From Helicobacteraceae bacterium (lineage in GTDB: Bacteria; Campylobacterota; Campylobacteria; Campylobacterales; Sulfurimonadaceae), in assembly GCA_027023805.1 (NCBI GenBank), contig JALVUF010000025.1, positions 1-39,072 of the forward strand: a stretch of DNA of 39,072 bases, in the 5' to 3' direction. Position numbers and translations under genes: made by a program. This document shows, in pieces, positions 1 to 8,009 of this stretch (position 1 is the first letter of the stretch; each line of letters begins with the position of its first letter). The notes below the pieces were generated by a model. It was not told where the DNA came from. It ran no database searches and was given only the letters and a program-made list of their open reading frames with translations.

Positions 1-2
1 AG

Positions 3-812
3 ACAATTAAAAACAGTAAACTTATTACATGTAAGGACTTTCACATCTCAAGCGCTTTTACATCAAGATTTTTTCGAAAAATTGCAACAACAAAATCAAA
101 CAAAAAAAATTCTTTTTTCATTCGAAAATTATCGGTTTTAATTGCTATACTTTTTATAATTGGCTCATTTTGCTTTACGGTAGCACCATTTTTTAACATA
201 TATAATCTTATACATATTCAGACAAAAACGATTAATTATATATATTTTATAGGCTCGATTTTTTTTACATCTGCCTCATATTTACAATATCTTCAAGCCA
301 TTAATGCTGATATAACAAATAAAAATCACTTAAGTAAAGAGCCGCAGCCATGGGAATGGTTTAAGATAAAAACCCAAAATCTCGGCATCCTCTCTTCGTT
401 TATACAATTTTTAGGAACGCTTCTTTTTAATCTTGACACATACAGCGCTACACTAAAGCATACAAGCACACAAGCGCAATATTTTGTAATATCTATGCCG
501 GATATGATAGGGTCTGTATTTTTTCTGTTATCATCTTTTTTAGCCTGGCTTGAAGTTTGTCACGATAATGCAATGCAAACTTTTCGTTCAGTTTTATGGT
601 GGATTATATGGCTAAATATCATAGGCTCAATATTTTTTCAATTATCTGCTATAGCTGGACTTTTTACAAATACACTTAATCTACAGTTAGTAGCTGCATA
701 TTGTACAATGTTTGGAGGTGTAGCATTTTTTATCGCATCTTACCTTTTAATACCGGAGAGTAAAATTGGATATAATTACACCCAAGCCAAAGGATTTAAC
801 TATGGAAAATAA
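3..812 (+). CDS. Polytopic membrane protein, YrhK-like (5'-partial)
   Basis: The reading frame is open from the window edge to the stop at 810-812. It has no in-frame ATG, GTG or TTG before position 495, so the gene starts upstream of the window and the visible 269 codons are its C-terminal part. Six hydrophobic segments alternate with short loops. Repeated Trp/Gly-rich motifs such as LGTLLFN, DMIGSVFFLLSSFLAW and WLNIIGSIFF resemble YrhK-domain inner-membrane proteins of unknown function; that family call is from memory. The last 11 bases overlap the start of the glutamate decarboxylase gene, which suggests translational coupling and a shared job, perhaps in acid or osmotic stress (inference). 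Its substrate, if it transports anything, is not evident. Confidence 0.7.
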   Translation, partial: TIKNSKLITCKDFHISSAFTSRFFRKIATTKSNKKNSFFIRKLSVLIAILFIIGSFCFTVAPFFNIYNLIHIQTKTINYIYFIGSIFFTSASYLQYLQAINADITNKNHLSKEPQPWEWFKIKTQNLGILSSFIQFLGTLLFNLDTYSATLKHTSTQAQYFVISMPDMIGSVFFLLSSFLAWLEVCHDNAMQTFRSVLWWIIWLNIIGSIFFQLSAIAGLFTNTLNLQLVAAYCTMFGGVAFFIASYLLIPESKIGYNYTQAKGFNYGK

Positions 813-2187
813 AAAGAATAACAACAATTTACTGCTACCTGTTTATGGAAGCAAATGGGATATACGTCCCGAACCAGACAATAAAATACCGCAAAACTCT
901 ATGCGCAGTGATGAGGCGTATCAGATGATTTATGATGAGATGAACCTACAAGGAAATGCAAATTTAAACCTTGCTACATTTGTAACGACATGGATGGAAC
1001 CTGCTGCTGAGAAACTTATGACACTTGGTAGTAGATACAACCTTATCGATGAAGACGAGTATCCAAGACTCAAGACAATTGAAGATCGTGTAATTAAAAT
1101 GGAAGCTGAACTTTTTAATGCCCCAAAAACCGTAAAACCTACAGGAGTTACTACTGTAGGTTCTTCTGAGGCGATTATACTAGGTCTTTTAGCACACAAA
1201 TGGACATGGCGGAAAAAACGCCAAGAAGCAGACTTGGATTACTATAAACCAAATATAATTTTTGGTGCGGATGTTCATACCTGTTGGGAAAAATTTGCCA
1301 GATACTTTGACGTTGAGATAAAAATAATTCCAATGAAACCGGGAAAATATACTATAGATGCGGATGATGTAAAACCTTTACTTGATGAGAATACTATTGC
1401 AGTAGGAGCGATAGTCGGTACAACATTCACGGGACAAGTAGATGATGTTAAGAGTATTAACGATATGCTTATACAGTATGAAAAAGAAACGGGGAGATAT
1501 ATTCCAATCCATGTTGATGCTGCAAGCGGTGGGTTTGTATTGCCTTTTATCATGCCGGAGTTTGAATGGGATTTTAGATTAGAGCATGTTAGGTCCATCA
1601 ATGTATCAAATCATAAATTTGGATTGGTTTATGCGGGCATGGGTTCATTGATTTTTAAAGATCACTCGGACTTACCGCAAGAGCTTCCATTTGAGATAAA
1701 TTATTTAGGCGGCACTATGAGTAATTATAGTTTAAATTTCTCAAAAAGTAGTTCAAACCTATTGGCACAATATTATAATTTTCTTCGCTATGGTAAAGAT
1801 GGCTATCATCACATAGTAAATGCAGTTATGCAAAATGCACACTATTTGGAAAAAAGGCTTGTTGAGAGCGGATATTTTGAAATATTAACAGATACAAAAT
1901 TTCTACCGATTGTGGTTGTTAAGCTAAAAAATGAATACACATTTACGGCATATGATCTTTCTATGTCATTAAAAGAGTTTGGCTGGATTATACCTGCATA
2001 CTCGCTACCAAAAAATAGTGAAAAGATAGTTGTACTTAGAATGGTTGTTAAAGAAAACTTTACACATACATTTGCTCAAAAGCTTCTAACTGATATTGAC
2101 AAAACGATAAAATATCTTATGCGTGAACCTGTAGAAATAAAAAAAGATGTAAAAGTATCAATTACAAAACCCCATGGTGTCTGTTAA
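802..2187 (+). CDS. gadB: Glutamate decarboxylase (PLP-dependent)
   Basis: This enzyme converts L-glutamate to GABA plus CO2, consuming a cytoplasmic proton; in enterobacteria that supports acid resistance. The 461-residue protein matches the usual family length of about 466. PLP-fold marks are SSEAIILG near residue 121, HVDAASGGF at 237-245 (the Asp that pairs with the PLP ring nitrogen) and SNHKFG with the Schiff-base lysine at about K272. I chose ATG 802 over the in-frame TTG at 766 because AAGGAT sits 6 bases before it and the family begins close to this point. It overlaps the upstream membrane-protein gene by 11 bases. No glutamate/GABA antiporter is visible nearby, so the partner transporter would be elsewhere or be the upstream membrane protein. 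The C-terminus is PHGVC. Confidence 0.95.
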   Translation: MENKKNNNNLLLPVYGSKWDIRPEPDNKIPQNSMRSDEAYQMIYDEMNLQGNANLNLATFVTTWMEPAAEKLMTLGSRYNLIDEDEYPRLKTIEDRVIKMEAELFNAPKTVKPTGVTTVGSSEAIILGLLAHKWTWRKKRQEADLDYYKPNIIFGADVHTCWEKFARYFDVEIKIIPMKPGKYTIDADDVKPLLDENTIAVGAIVGTTFTGQVDDVKSINDMLIQYEKETGRYIPIHVDAASGGFVLPFIMPEFEWDFRLEHVRSINVSNHKFGLVYAGMGSLIFKDHSDLPQELPFEINYLGGTMSNYSLNFSKSSSNLLAQYYNFLRYGKDGYHHIVNAVMQNAHYLEKRLVESGYFEILTDTKFLPIVVVKLKNEYTFTAYDLSMSLKEFGWIIPAYSLPKNSEKIVVLRMVVKENFTHTFAQKLLTDIDKTIKYLMREPVEIKKDVKVSITKPHGVC

Positions 2188-2210
2188 AAAGTTTTAAATA
2201 CCTATAAAAA

Positions 2211-2413
2211 GGCAAACGGTCAACACTCCAGGGAGACCGTTTACACTTACAATAATAACATATAAATCTTACAAATAGCTTTAGGGACCACTATTCACAG
2301 AGTGTTGTAACATGTGAATTTCTTTTTGTTTTAAGTATAAATTTATATAAAACTAACCTGAAAATACATATTTTTTTCACTACTCTTACAAGCCCTGTTT
2401 TTCGGGCTTTTTT
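2211..2413 (+). ncRNA. Candidate small RNA with two loop-complementary hairpins
   Basis: In the gap between gadB and the convergent pseudouridine synthase gene there is a -10-like TATAAA at 2203-2208, then a hairpin at 2214-2242 (8 perfect base pairs, AAACGGTC with GACCGTTT, 13-base loop). A second hairpin follows at 2294-2318 (6 base pairs, TTCACA with TGTGAA, also a 13-base loop), and then an intrinsic terminator at 2390-2413. Loop 1 holds AACACTC (2222-2228) and loop 2 holds GAGTGTT (2300-2306), which are exact complements, so the loops could kiss or form a pseudoknot. I could not match it to 6S RNA, SRP RNA, tmRNA or a known riboswitch. It could instead be a structured 3' untranslated region of the gadB transcript. 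Confidence 0.45.
2390..2413 (+). terminator. Intrinsic terminator
   Basis: AAGCCC at 2390-2395 pairs with GGGCTT at 2404-2409 around an 8-base loop, and the 3' arm runs into TTTTTT. The U-tract lies only on the plus strand, so this ends transcripts from gadB or the candidate small RNA, not the convergent pseudouridine synthase gene. Confidence 0.8.
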
Positions 2414-2463
2414 GATATATTAATATCAAATATAATATATACTTTTATAGATATAATTCACCC

Positions 2464-3381
2464 TTAAAAGTTATTCACATTTTCTTTGCAAACCCCTACA
2501 AAGTCTAACTTGCTTTGTATCTCATAATCAATATCTCTATAGTGAAAACTTAACATGTCGGCATGCAAAAGCAGTCTTGCAGATCCAGTCATTTTAATTC
2601 GTTTATCAATATCTAGCTGCTTGTCAAGATATTGTGCTGTTACACTCTCTTGCGCACCGTACAGAGGATCTCCGACTATTGGATGTTTCACGTGAAACAA
2701 ATGTACTCTAATTTGATGTTGTCTTCCAGTGCGTGGAAAACACTCAATTAAAGTCATATCTAAATTTTTAAAATACGTTATAGGTTTAAAATAGGTCTCT
2801 GAACTTTTACCGTCATTATCAACTTTTACTATAGAGCGGATAATCGGTGATGACTTGTCTTTAAAAACTTTAAGCGGAGCATCACATGTAAACTCTTTTG
2901 ATATTTCACCAAAAACAAATGCCAGATACCTTTTTTTAATGCTTCTATTTTCAAATAACTTCTTTAAATCTCTTTCACTCTCTTTGCTTTTAGAACATAA
3001 TACAAGGCCGCTAGTTTCCATATCTAAACGATGGACAATATTTGCTTTGTTTCCGTATTGATATTTTAACTCATCTATTAGCGAATACGGCGTATACCTA
3101 TTTTGTGGATGAACCAGCATCTTATTTGGTTTATCATATAGCACAAAATCATCTGTTTCATATACCGGCTTCATCCCCTTGCTTATAGGCTCAAAACATA
3201 TGTATTCAATATCACCGCTAATCTCTTGAGCGCTGTTGGTCATAGGCTTACCGTTTATAAGAACTCTTCCTCTGGCTATCAGACTTTGAGCATCTTTTTG
3301 GGAATAGCCAAGCTCCCTTATAAAAAACAAAAACGCCTTTTGAGGATGTTGTACATGTAATGATTTTAATGCAAATGGCAA
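2464..3381 (-). CDS. RluA-family 23S rRNA/tRNA pseudouridine synthase
   Basis: This protein isomerises specific uridines in structured RNA to pseudouridine in the cytoplasm. An S4-like RNA-binding segment lies at about residues 18-65 (QSLIARGRVLINGKPM). The catalytic RluA domain follows, with HRLDMETSG at 117-125 giving the catalytic D120, and RTGRQHQIRVH downstream. The length of 305 residues fits RluC/RluD-type enzymes. The start is TTG at 3381-3379, supported by AAAGGGA at about 3386-3392 and by the absence of a better ATG before the S4 segment. The target uridine cannot be told from sequence, so no RluC or RluD symbol is given. The coding sequence carries a perfect parS palindrome at 2684-2699, where it encodes FHVKH. 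The gene is divergent from purB and convergent with gadB. Confidence 0.9.
   Translation of the reverse strand: MPFALKSLHVQHPQKAFLFFIRELGYSQKDAQSLIARGRVLINGKPMTNSAQEISGDIEYICFEPISKGMKPVYETDDFVLYDKPNKMLVHPQNRYTPYSLIDELKYQYGNKANIVHRLDMETSGLVLCSKSKESERDLKKLFENRSIKKRYLAFVFGEISKEFTCDAPLKVFKDKSSPIIRSIVKVDNDGKSSETYFKPITYFKNLDMTLIECFPRTGRQHQIRVHLFHVKHPIVGDPLYGAQESVTAQYLDKQLDIDKRIKMTGSARLLLHADMLSFHYRDIDYEIQSKLDFVGVCKENVNNF
2684..2699. other. parS: parS centromere site (ParB-binding palindrome)
   Basis: TGTTTCACGTGAAACA is a perfect 16-bp palindrome identical to the well-known bacterial consensus for chromosomal parS. It lies inside the pseudouridine synthase coding sequence, about 19.4 kb from the dnaA start, within the origin-proximal zone where parS sites usually occur. 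ParB/Spo0J would load here and spread to guide origin segregation with ParA. parA and parB are not in the window. Confidence 0.85.
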
Positions 3382-3457
3382 GATTAATCCCTTTAAAAGT
3401 CACTATTAGATATTATCTTATATTAATACGAATTTTAACATAATTAAGGTCACATAG

Positions 3458-4786
3458 ATGGTAGAAAGATATTCAAGAAAAGAGATGAGCTCAAAATGGA
3501 CAATGCAGGCAAAATATCAAGCCTGGCTGGATGTAGAAAAAGCTGTTGTCAAAGCGTGGGCAGAGTTGGGCAAAATCCCTCAAGCAGATGCAGAAAAAAT
3601 AATCAAAAATGCAACATTTAATATAAACAGGATAGATGAGATAGAGGCAATTACCAGACATGACCTCATAGCATTCACAACCAGTGTTTCTGAGAGTCTA
3701 GGAGATGAAAGCAGGTGGTTTCATTATGGAATGACAAGTTCTGATACTGTTGATACCGCCGTTGCTTTACAAATGAAATCATCTTTAGAGCTAATCATAA
3801 AAGATGTAAAAATGGTAATGGAGTCTATAAAAAAACGTGCTTATGAGCATAAGATGACTCTGATGGTAGGTCGTTCACACGGGATACACGGAGAACCCAT
3901 CACTTTTGGCCTGACACTTGCAGTATGGTATGATGAGATGAATAGACATTTATCAAACTTAGAACAAACGCTTGAAGTCGTATCTGTCGGTCAGGTAAGT
4001 GGAGCCATGGGTAATTTTGCTCACGCACCATTAGAGCTTGAAGAGCTTACATGTAAAGAACTAGGCTTAAAGCCGGCGCCTATATCAAATCAGGTGATTC
4101 AACGAGATAGATACGCCAGACTTGCATCTGCACTTGCTCTAATGGCCAGCTCAATTGAAAAGTTTGCTGTACAAATCCGCCATTTGCAAAGAACAGAGGT
4201 GTATGAAGCTGAAGAGTATTTTGCAAAAGGGCAAAAAGGCTCATCCGCAATGCCTCACAAGCGAAATCCAATCCTTACGGAAAATATAACCGGATTAGCT
4301 AGGATAATACGCTCATACTCAATCCCCGCTATGGAAAATGTCGCACTTTGGCATGAACGTGACATCTCGCACTCATCAACAGAAAGATTTTGGTTGCCTG
4401 ACTCGTTTATCACATCTGATTTTATGCTAAACCGTTTTAACAACGTCATAGCAAATCTAACTGTTTATCCACAAAATATGATGAGAAATCTAAATCTAAC
4501 AGGAGGACTTGTATTTTCTCAGCGTGTTTTGCTTGAATTGCCATTAAAGGGAATATCAAGAGAAGATGCCTACAAAATAGTTCAAAGAAACGCGATGAAA
4601 GTATGGGAAGAGATACAACAGGGGAAACCTACGGTCAATGACAAAGGTGAAAGCTTATATCTAAACCATCTCCTAAATGACAAAGAGTTAAGAGAGTCAT
4701 TAGATGAGAAAGCGATAAGGGAATGTTTTGATTATAGCTACTATACAAAAAATGTTGACAAGATATTTCAAAGAGTTTTTGGATAA
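3458..4786 (+). CDS. purB: Adenylosuccinate lyase
   Basis: PurB cleaves SAICAR to AICAR and adenylosuccinate to AMP, both releasing fumarate, in de novo purine synthesis. The 442-residue protein has the fumarase/aspartase superfamily layout. MTSSDTVDT is near residue 90, the catalytic-histidine segment GRSHGIHGEPITFG near 138-151, and the family signature GSSAMPHKRNP near 259-269. ATG 3458 is preceded by AAGGT at a suitable distance. The gene is divergent from the pseudouridine synthase gene across a 76-base promoter gap and is followed 100 bases later by nrdA on the same strand. Confidence 0.97.
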   Translation: MVERYSRKEMSSKWTMQAKYQAWLDVEKAVVKAWAELGKIPQADAEKIIKNATFNINRIDEIEAITRHDLIAFTTSVSESLGDESRWFHYGMTSSDTVDTAVALQMKSSLELIIKDVKMVMESIKKRAYEHKMTLMVGRSHGIHGEPITFGLTLAVWYDEMNRHLSNLEQTLEVVSVGQVSGAMGNFAHAPLELEELTCKELGLKPAPISNQVIQRDRYARLASALALMASSIEKFAVQIRHLQRTEVYEAEEYFAKGQKGSSAMPHKRNPILTENITGLARIIRSYSIPAMENVALWHERDISHSSTERFWLPDSFITSDFMLNRFNNVIANLTVYPQNMMRNLNLTGGLVFSQRVLLELPLKGISREDAYKIVQRNAMKVWEEIQQGKPTVNDKGESLYLNHLLNDKELRESLDEKAIRECFDYSYYTKNVDKIFQRVFG

Positions 4787-4886
4787 TTAATATAAGTTTT
4801 TATAATAAAATATATTCTCGCGCCCTAATTGGATTTTAATATATTTTAGACCATAATACCAAAGCTAAAGTCAGGAGAAAAGTACC

Positions 4887-7253
4887 ATGATAACTATCAT
4901 AAAAAGAAACGGTCGCCAAGAGCCGTTAGATATCACAAAGATACAAAAATATACCTCAGAAGCTGTAAAAGGTTTAGAAAATGTATCACAAAGCGAACTT
5001 GAAGTAGATGCCCAGATACATTTTCGAGACGGCATAACATCAAAAGAGATACAACAAACGCTCATCAAAACAGCTGTTGACAAGATAGACGTAGATGCCC
5101 CGCAATGGACGTTTGTAGCATCTAGACTTTTTTTATTTAATCTATACCATGAAGTAAACGGCTATACAGGATACGGTTCGCTTCAAGAGTATTTTGACAG
5201 AGGCGAAAAAGAGGGACGCATTCTTAAAGGGCTTCAAGACAAATACGATTTAAAAAGACTTGATAAGCATATCGTCCCTGAGCGTGATTTACAATTTAAC
5301 TATCTTGGGATTAAAACACTTTATGACAGATATCTTATAAAAGACAGACAGGCAAACCCTATAGAGCTTCCACAGCATATGTTTATGGCAATTTCTATGT
5401 TTTTAGCTCAAAACGAAAAGGATAAGCATGAGTGGGCGATAAAATTTTACGATATGGTGTCAAAATTTGAAGTAATGCTTGCAACTCCAACACTCTCAAA
5501 CGCAAGAACAACAAGACATCAATTAAGTTCTTGTTATATTGGTTCGACTCCTGACAATATAGAAGGTATTTTTGATGCTTACAAAGAGATGGCGATGCTC
5601 TCTAAATTTGGCGGCGGAATAGGTTGGGACTGGACTCAGGTGCGCTCAATCGGCTCAAGCATAGACGGACATAAAAATGCTGCGGGTGGGACAATCCCAT
5701 TTTTAAAGATAACAAACGATATAGCCATCGCAGTTGATCAATTAGGAACTAGAAAAGGTGCTATTGCCGTATATCTTGAACCGTGGCACATAGATATCAA
5801 TGATTTTTTAGATCTTAAGAAAAACTCAGGCGAGGAGCGAAGGCGAGCACATGACCTTTTTCCAGCCCTTTGGATAAATGATCTTTTTATGAAGAGAGTT
5901 GAAGAAGATGGCATATGGACTCTTTTTGATCCTTATGACTGTAAAGAACTTGCAAATTTATATGGCGATGAGTTTGAACGCAAATATATAGAATTAGAGC
6001 AAAACAGCGATATTATTCAAGAAAAAATTAAAGCAAAAAATCTATGGAAAAAAATCCTTCTAAGCTATTTTGAATCCGGTTCTCCATTTTTATGCTTCAA
6101 AGATAATGCCAATCGTGCAAACCCAAATAATCATTATGGGATTATACGAAGCTCAAACCTATGCACAGAAATCTTTCAAAATACACAGCCAAATCACTAT
6201 CTGATCAAAATTATATTTAATGACGGCAACATTGCAACATTTGAAGAAGATGAGATTGTAACAGTTGACGGGGGAATACAAAAACCTGCCAATAAAATAA
6301 CCTCTCTCGACTCTATAGCGGGGGAACAAATCTATATCGTTGAAAAAGAGAAGGTTGACGGTGCTACAGCAGTATGTAACCTAGCTTCCATCAATCTCTC
6401 CAAAGTAAACACGACAGCGAAAATAGAAGCGGTCGTACCCACAGCCATACGCGCGCTTGATAACGTGATAGATTTAAATTTTTATCCGCTGGAAAAAGTA
6501 AAGCGAACCAATATGAAAAGCAGATCGATCGGTCTTGGCGTAATGGGTGAAGCACAAATGCTGGCACAGTATGGTATCAAATGGGGTACTCAAGAGCATT
6601 TTGATAAAATTGATGAGATTATGGAAGCTGTCAGCTACAATGCCATATCATCTTCATCAGATTTAGCAGTAGAAAAAGGCAGATATCCTGAGTTTCAAGG
6701 TTCAAAATGGAGTCAGGGGATTATGCCTTGCGATCATGTAAGTGCAGAGGTAGCAAACCTGGTTGACAGAGGAGGACTGTTTGCGTCAGGTTATGACTGG
6801 GATACACTTCGTAAAAAGGTAAAAGAGCAGGGGATAAGAAACGGCTATCTAATGGCAATAGCACCTACTAGTTCCATCTCTATTTTAACAGGCACTACTC
6901 AGGCGATTGAGCCTGTATTTAAGCGCAAATGGTTTGAAGAGAACTTAAGCGGCTTAATCCCGGTAGTTGTACCCGAGTTATCGCCTGAGACATGGGAGTA
7001 TTATATACCTGCGTATGAGCTAGATCAAAGACTTCTCATCAAAGCTGCGGCAATACGTCAAAAATGGATAGACCAGGGTCAAAGCCTAAACATTTTTATA
7101 ACACTGGATAAAGCAAGCGGTAAGTATCTAAATGACATATATATGTTAGCTTGGAAGCTTGGTATCAAATCAACATATTATCTTCGCTCACAATCGCCTG
7201 AGAGTACAAATGATGTAGAAGACAGATCAATGGAGTGCGTAGGTTGCCAATAA
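4887..7253 (+). CDS. nrdA: Class Ia ribonucleotide reductase, alpha subunit
   Basis: NrdA reduces ribonucleoside diphosphates to deoxy forms using a thiyl radical delivered from NrdB (encoded at 17877-18899). An ATP-cone occupies about residues 1-90. The active site shows C216 (QLSSCYIG), the N424/C426/E428 motif in SNLCTEI and C497 (TAVCNLAS). The radical-transfer tyrosines are Y764/Y765, and the C-terminal redox pair C784/C787 is in ECVGCQ. Between C426 and C497 there are 71 residues against about 23 between the equivalent cysteines of E. coli NrdA, so roughly 48 residues are inserted; the total of 788 matches my memory of Helicobacter NrdA. AGGAG lies 9 bases before ATG 4887. Possible -10 elements are TATAAT 4801-4806 and CATAAT 4852-4857. 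nrdB is not adjacent. Confidence 0.96.
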   Translation: MITIIKRNGRQEPLDITKIQKYTSEAVKGLENVSQSELEVDAQIHFRDGITSKEIQQTLIKTAVDKIDVDAPQWTFVASRLFLFNLYHEVNGYTGYGSLQEYFDRGEKEGRILKGLQDKYDLKRLDKHIVPERDLQFNYLGIKTLYDRYLIKDRQANPIELPQHMFMAISMFLAQNEKDKHEWAIKFYDMVSKFEVMLATPTLSNARTTRHQLSSCYIGSTPDNIEGIFDAYKEMAMLSKFGGGIGWDWTQVRSIGSSIDGHKNAAGGTIPFLKITNDIAIAVDQLGTRKGAIAVYLEPWHIDINDFLDLKKNSGEERRRAHDLFPALWINDLFMKRVEEDGIWTLFDPYDCKELANLYGDEFERKYIELEQNSDIIQEKIKAKNLWKKILLSYFESGSPFLCFKDNANRANPNNHYGIIRSSNLCTEIFQNTQPNHYLIKIIFNDGNIATFEEDEIVTVDGGIQKPANKITSLDSIAGEQIYIVEKEKVDGATAVCNLASINLSKVNTTAKIEAVVPTAIRALDNVIDLNFYPLEKVKRTNMKSRSIGLGVMGEAQMLAQYGIKWGTQEHFDKIDEIMEAVSYNAISSSSDLAVEKGRYPEFQGSKWSQGIMPCDHVSAEVANLVDRGGLFASGYDWDTLRKKVKEQGIRNGYLMAIAPTSSISILTGTTQAIEPVFKRKWFEENLSGLIPVVVPELSPETWEYYIPAYELDQRLLIKAAAIRQKWIDQGQSLNIFITLDKASGKYLNDIYMLAWKLGIKSTYYLRSQSPESTNDVEDRSMECVGCQ

Positions 7254-7302
7254 GCAGACAAAACATCTGTGCGCATAAAAGTGAGTAAGAGCGGCTAACT
7301 GA

Positions 7303-7848
7303 TTATACTTTCTTTAAAAATTCAGTTTTCAGATATATCTTTGTACCATTTACCCGTCCTTCCACATGGCCGTCAACATCAGGGGCAAGAGTAATATTTT
7401 TTACAACAGTACCTCGTTTTGCTGTAAAACCAGCCCCTTTTACCTCCAAATCTTTTATTATGCTAACACTATCACCGGTATTTAAAACATTTCCATTGGC
7501 ATCTTTAATGACCTCTAAAGACTTCGGCTCATCATCCGCCCAATCCCTTACATCATCTTCAAGATAGAGCATATCAAGCTGATCTTGCCAGCCTAGTTTT
7601 TTAAGCAGTCTAACAACGGTAACTTGAACCGCCGGAACCTCACTCCACATACTATCATGAAGACAGTTCCAATAATTCTCATCCAAAGATCTGTTTTGCA
7701 TCTGCTCTTTACATGTAGAGCAGATGTAGATGGCTTTATCTGGAGTTTCATCTGAAGGATAAACTTCATATACAGATAAATCTTCCGTACTTGAACAAAG
7801 TTCACATCTGTTTTTGCTGCGATTTATTAACTCTTGTGTGATATTCAC
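7303..7848 (-). CDS. PhnA-like zinc-ribbon protein
   Basis: The C-terminal half (VIKDANGNVLNTGDSVSIIKDLEVKG and onward) matches the PhnA domain, an SH3-like fold named from the E. coli phosphonate locus but of unproven function. The N-terminal part has two CxxC pairs (CELC and CSTC) about 30 residues apart, probably binding zinc. I place the start at GTG 7848 because GGAG at 7858-7855 lies exactly 6 bases upstream, giving 182 residues. The ATG at 7860 has no ribosome-binding site, and the longer open frame to 7965 runs over the hairpin behind the porin gene and looks non-coding. No phosphonate genes are nearby, so a role in phosphonate metabolism is not supported. Confidence 0.85.
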   Translation of the reverse strand: MNITQELINRSKNRCELCSSTEDLSVYEVYPSDETPDKAIYICSTCKEQMQNRSLDENYWNCLHDSMWSEVPAVQVTVVRLLKKLGWQDQLDMLYLEDDVRDWADDEPKSLEVIKDANGNVLNTGDSVSIIKDLEVKGAGFTAKRGTVVKNITLAPDVDGHVEGRVNGTKIYLKTEFLKKV

Positions 7849-7948
7849 TATAAACTCCATAATAAAATATTTTGAAATTATAGCATAAGCAGCAAAGCGC
7901 ATAGGTGCACTTTGCAAAAATATAAGAAAGAAAGAATGAAATTTGCGC

Positions 7949-7977
7949 GCCCATAAAGGTGACAAATCCTTATGGGC
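7949..7977 (-). terminator. Hairpin behind the porin gene
   Basis: On the minus strand GCCCATAAGG pairs with CCTTTATGGGC, which has one bulged base, around an 8-base loop about 33 bases after the porin stop. T-rich but interrupted sequence follows, so it may act as a terminator or as an mRNA-stabilising structure between the porin and PhnA-like genes. Confidence 0.5.
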
Positions 7978-8009
7978 CGCTTGGTGCGTTTTTTGCAGCT
8001 TATGTCTTA

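Noticed and set aside
766-801. Earlier TTG start for glutamate decarboxylase
   Set aside because: It has no ribosome-binding site, and the ATG at 802 has one and gives the family length.
2211-2413. 6S RNA or SRP RNA
   Set aside because: The 5' and 3' ends do not pair into the long closing stem of 6S RNA, and the SRP GGAA-tetraloop region is absent.
6168-6377. Intein in NrdA
   Set aside because: RNR genes often host inteins, but the insert is only about 48 residues, lacks splicing-block motifs and a C-terminal His-Asn, and looks like a fixed family insertion.
7849-7965. N-terminal extension of the PhnA-like protein
   Set aside because: It reads over a hairpin and lacks conserved sequence; GTG 7848 has an ideal ribosome-binding site.
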